This document shows positions 60,223 to 64,000 of a stretch of 64,000 bases of DNA, in pieces. The stretch is from the NCBI RefSeq assembly GCF_048269545.1, contig NZ_JBLXIJ010000003.1:62001-126000 (forward strand), written 5' to 3'. Both the position numbers and the translations under genes were made by a program. This DNA comes from Halpernia sp048269545 (GTDB lineage Bacteria; Bacteroidota; Bacteroidia; Flavobacteriales; Weeksellaceae). Positions within the stretch are counted from its first letter, which is position 1; each line of letters opens with the position of its first letter. The notes under the pieces were generated by a model that had not been told where the DNA came from, did not search any database, and was given only the letters and a program-made list of their open reading frames with translations.

Positions 60223-60957
60223 TTAAGATTTTTTTAATAATAAAGCTCTGGCTTTTTCTAAATCTTCTGGAACGTCAATTCCTACTCCAACAAAATCTGT
60301 TTCTACCATTTTGATTTTCATGCCGTATTCTAAATAGCGAATGCATTCAATTTTTTCAGAAATCTCTAAAGGTTTCATAGCAAGTTTTGTAAACTTCAAG
60401 AGTGCATCTTTTCGAAAAGCATAAACACCAATATGTTTAAAATATTCCGTTTTTTTTGACATTTCACGCGGATAAGGAATTACAGAACGGCTAAAATAAA
60501 GAGCAAAACCATCTTTATCTGTAATTACTTTTACGTTATTTGAATTAGAAATTTCTTTTACATCAAACATTTTAGTTTTAAGTGAAGCCAAAGAAATCTC
60601 TTTATTTTTATCAGATTTAAAAACAGAAATGAGTTCTTGCAAAGGTTTTTTATTTAAAAAAGGTTCGTCGCCCTGAACATTTACAACAATATCACAATCA
60701 ATATTTTTTACTGCTTCTGCAATTCTGTCACTTCCTGTTTCATGTTTTTTAGTAAAAACTGCTTTGCCACCGTTTTTTTCAATTTCTTTTAAAATAATTT
60801 GGGAATCTGTTGCTACAAAAACCTCATCAAATAATTTTGTTGCAACCACATTTTCATAAGTAGTAGAAATAACGGTTTTATTTCCTAACATTTCCATCAA
60901 TTTTCCGGGGAATCTTGTGGCTTCAAATCTTGCAGGAATTACGGCTATAATTTTCAT
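60223..60957 (-). CDS. kdsB: 3-deoxy-manno-octulosonate cytidylyltransferase
   Basis: Activates Kdo as CMP-Kdo for lipopolysaccharide core synthesis. The 244-residue protein shows IAVIPARFEATRFPGKLMEML at the N-terminus (CTP-binding), DEVFVATDSQII, ETGSDRIAEAV and VVNVQGDEPFLN, the family markers. Length is normal for KdsB. It follows a small membrane protein gene by 13 bp on the same strand and probably shares its transcript. Confidence 0.96.
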   Translation of the reverse strand: MKIIAVIPARFEATRFPGKLMEMLGNKTVISTTYENVVATKLFDEVFVATDSQIILKEIEKNGGKAVFTKKHETGSDRIAEAVKNIDCDIVVNVQGDEPFLNKKPLQELISVFKSDKNKEISLASLKTKMFDVKEISNSNNVKVITDKDGFALYFSRSVIPYPREMSKKTEYFKHIGVYAFRKDALLKFTKLAMKPLEISEKIECIRYLEYGMKIKMVETDFVGVGIDVPEDLEKARALLLKKS

Positions 60958-60970
60958 TTTAATTCTAGAT

Positions 60971-61471
60971 TTATGAATTCATAAATTTTTTCAAAATATT
61001 TTGAGAAAAAGAAACAATTAAATTTGTCAATTGTTTTGGTGGAAATGTATGCAAAACTGAAAATGTAACTAAAAACCAACCTATACAAACAAAAGTTAAA
61101 TTTGGAGTTACTTTTAATACTTCACTATCATTAATATTTACAAAAACACTTTCTCTAAACAACGGAAAAAATGAAATTATAAGTAATAAAACTCCAATAA
61201 AAATACCAATAATTGTGATGTAAAAATGACTTATCCACCAAGAATTTATTTTTTTATTTAGCCGAATTGGAAGTCCTAAAATAAAACAAATAAAAATAGA
61301 TAAAGCTGAAATAATAATTGCAAAAAATGGCTGAATTACAAAGAAACCAAATAATCCATCAAAACCAAAATCATTATCCTGCAATGCAAAAATCATATAA
61401 ATAATAAAGATTGCTATGAAGGTTGAAACAATCTGTATTAATAGTATTAAAATGGTTAATGCTTTATTCAA
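60971..61471 (-). CDS. hypothetical membrane protein, four helices
   Basis: No family recognised. The 166 residues contain four clear hydrophobic segments (about 5-26, 42-66, 82-104 and 125-145) with short loops and a basic C-terminus (NILKKFMNS). Conserved motifs are not apparent. It lies between the aminotransferase and kdsB genes with 9 and 13 bp gaps, so it is in that operon. Function unknown. Confidence 0.7.
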   Translation of the reverse strand: MNKALTILILLIQIVSTFIAIFIIYMIFALQDNDFGFDGLFGFFVIQPFFAIIISALSIFICFILGLPIRLNKKINSWWISHFYITIIGIFIGVLLLIISFFPLFRESVFVNINDSEVLKVTPNLTFVCIGWFLVTFSVLHTFPPKQLTNLIVSFSQNILKKFMNS

Positions 61472-61480
61472 AATCTATAA

Positions 61481-62734
61481 TTAAACCAAAATATTCAATG
61501 CTTTTTCTAATCTCGGAATCATATTTTTAATTTCTTCTAAACTTAATCCTCCCACAGAAGCTCTAAACCAAGGTTTTTCAACTGAATTACCAAAAGCTGA
61601 AAAAGGAACTAAAGCAATTCCTGCTTCATTAATTAAATAAAAAACCAAATCTGTAGAGTTTTTAATTTCGGTTCCGTCTGGTAAATATTTTCCGATATAA
61701 TCTAATTTTATAGTCAAATACAATGCGCCCATTGGAACAATACTGTCAACTTCAAAATTTTGATTTTTCAAATTTTGAATTCCTGCATGCAAAACTTTTA
61801 AACTTTCTTCAATTTTTGCTTTAAAATTATCCACGAAATTATCAACATTTTGCTTGTTTTCATAAAAATTTCCTACTGCTTTTTGTTCAGGTTTTGGCGC
61901 CCAAGCTCCGACGTGAGTTAGCAAAGCTGTCATTTTTTTAATAATTAATTCCGGACCGAAAGACCAACCAACACGAACTCCAGTTGCCGCCAAACATTTA
62001 GAAATTCCATCGATAAAAATGGTAAATTCTGCCATTTCTGGAAAAAGTGAAACTGGATTAAAATGTTCTTCGCCAAATGTAAGATTAGAATAAATCTGGT
62101 CATACATCACATAAAGTGGTTTTTCATTTTCGCCACGTGATTTATTTTCCGATAAAACCAATTCGCAAATTTCTGATAATTGTTTTTTCGTAAACATTGT
62201 TCCCGTCGGATTTAACGGTGAACAAAGCGCCAATAAAACCGCACCTTTTAAATGCATTTTCAAATCTTCTGCGGTTGGCAAAAAATTATTTTCGGGTGTT
62301 GTTTCAACTTCTATTTTATTTGCTGAAGTTAAGTAAGCATAATGATTATTATTCCAAGAAGGAAGCGGATAAACCACTTTTTCTTCTTCATCTACGATGG
62401 TTTTAAAACACGCATAAATTAAAGGCCGAGAACCAGCTGCAATTAAAATTTGATTTTCATTATAATCTAAATTCCAGCGGTTTTTAATATCATTAGAAAC
62501 TGATTTTCTTAACGAAAGTAAACCATTTGCAGGCGGATAATTGGTGAAATTATTTTCGTAGGCTTTTGTAATTTCTTCTTTCAATAAAGTGGGAATTGGA
62601 TAAATATTGGAGTTTAAATCACCAATCGTAAGATTTGCAATTTGCTTTCCTTGAGATTTCAATTCATTGACTTGGTTGCCTATTTTTATAATTTCTGAAC
62701 CAATTAAATTTTCTGCGAGTTTTGATACTTTCAC
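61481..62734 (-). CDS. PLP-dependent class I/II aminotransferase
   Basis: Fold-type I aminotransferase of 417 residues: ITKAYENNFTNYPPANGLLSLR, AAGSRPLIYACFKT, PLPSWNNNHYAY, LCSPLNPTGTMF, MYDQIYSNLTF and DGISKCLAATGVRVGW, where Lys of SKCL binds PLP. This is the aspartate/aromatic/alanine aminotransferase superfamily; the substrate cannot be fixed. The start is a GTG at 62734 because an in-frame stop lies immediately upstream. The heptamer tract starts 2 bp further upstream. Confidence 0.9.
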   Translation of the reverse strand: MKVSKLAENLIGSEIIKIGNQVNELKSQGKQIANLTIGDLNSNIYPIPTLLKEEITKAYENNFTNYPPANGLLSLRKSVSNDIKNRWNLDYNENQILIAAGSRPLIYACFKTIVDEEEKVVYPLPSWNNNHYAYLTSANKIEVETTPENNFLPTAEDLKMHLKGAVLLALCSPLNPTGTMFTKKQLSEICELVLSENKSRGENEKPLYVMYDQIYSNLTFGEEHFNPVSLFPEMAEFTIFIDGISKCLAATGVRVGWSFGPELIIKKMTALLTHVGAWAPKPEQKAVGNFYENKQNVDNFVDNFKAKIEESLKVLHAGIQNLKNQNFEVDSIVPMGALYLTIKLDYIGKYLPDGTEIKNSTDLVFYLINEAGIALVPFSAFGNSVEKPWFRASVGGLSLEEIKNMIPRLEKALNILV

Positions 62735-62736
62735 GA

Positions 62737-62778
62737 GTTATAAGTTTTAAGTTATGAATTATGAGTGATAATTTATAA
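62737..62778. repeat. heptamer tract, downstream flank of broken four-helix-bundle gene
   Basis: Six 7-bp units: GTTATAA, GTTTTAA, GTTATGA, ATTATGA, GTGATAA, TTTATAA. The facing inverted tract lies at 63164-63198. Confidence 0.75.
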
Positions 62779-63188
62779 CATTTTATTTAAATTATTTTTT
62801 GAAGTAATAATTATACTTTTAATTATTTTAAAAATTTCCGATGATTGATTATAAATAGCGTTAAATTCGTCTTCATTAAGATAATCAGTTTCCTTTAAAA
62901 GTTCCAACCAATATTTTGTTTCATCGCATTCTTTTTGAGCTATAGAAAGTTTATGAATAAAATCCTTTTACTTTCCGCATTTAAAGCTTCTCGAACATTT
63001 GCACCAATTGAAGTTCCAGAACGTAACAACTGTTTCGACAAAACAAATTCTCTCTTTTCAACAGATATTATTTTATATAATTTTACAATATCTACTGCGA
63101 ATTGAAATGTCTTATTTTTTATAATACTTCGCTCATTAGAATATGAAAATATATGTTTTATTAAGTTATAAAATAACTCATAATTCAA
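62773..63188 (-). pseudogene. frameshifted four-helix-bundle (S23/IVP-like) gene
   Basis: Reading the minus strand from 63188 gives the family core KTFQFAVDIVKLY, EKREFVLSKQLLRSGTSIGA and NVREALNAESKR, but the frame stops early at 62940. One base inserted near 62966 restores the rest (DFIHKLSIAQKECDETKYWL and ELLKETDYLNEDEF) to a stop at 62773. A second single-base loss near 63128 seems to break the natural start, since ATG at 63136 reads MSE in another frame. It is a paralog of the intact gene at 11000-11371, but not a recent copy, and is also bracketed by heptamer tracts. Confidence 0.75.
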
Positions 63189-63198
63189 AACTCATAAC
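63164..63198. repeat. heptamer tract, upstream flank of broken four-helix-bundle gene
   Basis: Plus-strand units AGTTATA, AAATAAC, TCATAAT, TCAAAAC, TCATAAC are the inverse of GTTATGA-type units at 62737-62778. Confidence 0.7.
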
Positions 63199-63203
63199 TT
63201 TTA

Positions 63204-64000
63204 TTAGAGTTTTAAATCTTTTTTAATTCTTTCAATCTTGTCGTTTAAGATAATCAATTTTTCTTTAAAATCTGCTTCGGAAATGATTTTTGCTTTTACA
63301 GAAAAGTAAAATTTAATTTTTGGTTCCGTTCCAGAAGGTCTGATGCAAATTTTAGAACCATCTTCTGTGTAATAAATTAGCACATTAGATTTTGGAATTT
63401 CGTCCATCACTTCTCTTCTATTTTCTTGTAAATAAAGACAAGTTTGTTCTTGGTAATCTTTTACTTCAGTTACTTTTGAACCGGCCAATTCTTTCGGCGG
63501 ATTTTCTCTAAAATCAACCATCATTTGTTTAATTTCTTCGGCGCCATCTCTTCCTTTCTTCGTAATTGAAGTTAAACTTTCAAAGTACATTCCTAGATCG
63601 CGGTAGATTTCAATTAAATATTGGTACATCGTTTTGCCGTGCGCCTTGCAAAAGGCCGCAATTTCACACGCCAATAAAATACTTCCACAAGAATCTTTAT
63701 CGCGAACAAAATCACCTGTCATAAAACCAAAACTTTCTTCACCACCGCAAACAAATTTTTGTTCACCTTCATTTTCGCGGATCATTTTTCCGATCCATTT
63801 AAAACCGGTTAAACCAGATTTACATTCTACGCCAAAACGTTGGGCAATGTCAAAGAAAATATCTGAAGTTACAATTGTAGAACCGATAAATTCATTTCCA
63901 TTTAATTTATCACGACGTTTCCATTGGTCTAAAATATAATAAGTTAAAATCGTATTACATTGATTTCCATTGAGCAATTGTATTTCATTTTCTAAATTTC
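63204..64000 (-). CDS. phosphosugar mutase (phosphoglucomutase/phosphomannomutase family), N-terminus cut
   Basis: The visible 265 residues are the C-terminal half of an alpha-D-phosphohexomutase. VCGGEESFGFMTGDFVRDKD is the sugar-binding EES loop, and ICIRPSGTEPKIKFYFSV is the phosphate-binding domain 4 signature. The frame continues through the right window edge (NEIQLLNGNQCNTILTYY precedes), so the phospho-serine half lies outside. It probably interconverts glucose 1- and 6-phosphate or mannose phosphates. It lies next to the broken four-helix-bundle gene. Confidence 0.93.
   Translation of the reverse strand, partial: NLENEIQLLNGNQCNTILTYYILDQWKRRDKLNGNEFIGSTIVTSDIFFDIAQRFGVECKSGLTGFKWIGKMIRENEGEQKFVCGGEESFGFMTGDFVRDKDSCGSILLACEIAAFCKAHGKTMYQYLIEIYRDLGMYFESLTSITKKGRDGAEEIKQMMVDFRENPPKELAGSKVTEVKDYQEQTCLYLQENRREVMDEIPKSNVLIYYTEDGSKICIRPSGTEPKIKFYFSVKAKIISEADFKEKLIILNDKIERIKKDLKL

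Noticed and set aside
62773..63188. Programmed frameshift in the broken four-helix-bundle gene
   Set aside because: No slippery heptamer or downstream structure is apparent, and a second indel at the start fits decay better.
1..64000. tRNA, rRNA or CRISPR genes
   Set aside because: I looked for T-arm GGTTCRAATCC-type and rRNA-like stretches and regular repeat-spacer arrays and saw none; a computed scan would be needed to be certain.

Overview
The window is an AT-rich chromosomal segment of a member of the Flavobacteriia (phylum Bacteroidetes), most likely from the Chryseobacterium/Weeksellaceae group. I infer this from the PorP/SprF, GldI, GLPGLI and cyclophilin-FKBP proteins, the split atpDC locus with a short epsilon subunit, the fused DAHP synthase/chorismate mutase type II, the ligase-associated DNA damage response cluster, and promoters built on the Bacteroidetes -7 box TAnnTTTG with few Shine-Dalgarno sites. 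It looks like ordinary core genome: no prophage, insertion sequence, CRISPR array, rRNA or tRNA was seen. No gene-free stretch exceeds about 260 bp.

Layout. 1-9.2 kb: a truncated M16 peptidase, a small exported protein, prmA, murI, hemW, a PorP/SprF-like protein, an RluD-type pseudouridine synthase and a PASTA protein. 9.3-12.7 kb: ddl, coaD, a four-helix-bundle gene bracketed by heptamer repeats, a TRIC-type channel and a TPR-like membrane protein. 12.9-17.8 kb: folA, a LemA-TPM-TPM operon and a KefF/KefC-like pair. 18-26.8 kb (minus strand): FAD oxidoreductase, then the exonuclease-ligase-helicase-PdeM DNA repair cluster, a lipocalin and cinA. 27-28.2 kb: a small stress operon (SpoIIAA-like, general stress protein 26, a Dps remnant) preceded by a structured element. 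28.2-35.9 kb: coiled-coil protein, Nif3, K+ channel, peptidylprolyl isomerases, ilvE, mnmD, Nudix, S1/P1 nuclease. 36-43.8 kb: DUF4294, M42 peptidase, rpe, ndk, then a minus-strand run dnaX - DAHP synthase/CM - fic - rsgA. 44-51.5 kb: a large DUF2723 membrane protein, a cysteine-synthase-like enzyme next to an AOS-family acyltransferase (a likely sulfonolipid pair), a GreA/B-like protein and a four-repeat membrane protein. 51.5-64 kb: atpDC, ribF, an outer-membrane barrel/GLPGLI/small-peptide operon, MmcQ, glutathione peroxidase, kdsB, an aminotransferase, a broken second four-helix-bundle gene and a truncated phosphosugar mutase.

The most interesting signals lie between or inside ordinary genes. 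dnaX carries an A11 run at the end of its gamma frame, with an open -1 frame behind it that restores a full-length tau. At least six intergenic sites carry tracts with a strict 7-bp period but different unit sequences, often as facing inverted pairs, and two of these pairs bracket four-helix-bundle genes. Two copies of one structured element resemble a Flavobacteria RNA motif. A sigma-54-like promoter and a strong terminator, both on the plus strand, delimit a possible small RNA between ndk and rsgA. These are inferences from reading alone; no similarity search was run.
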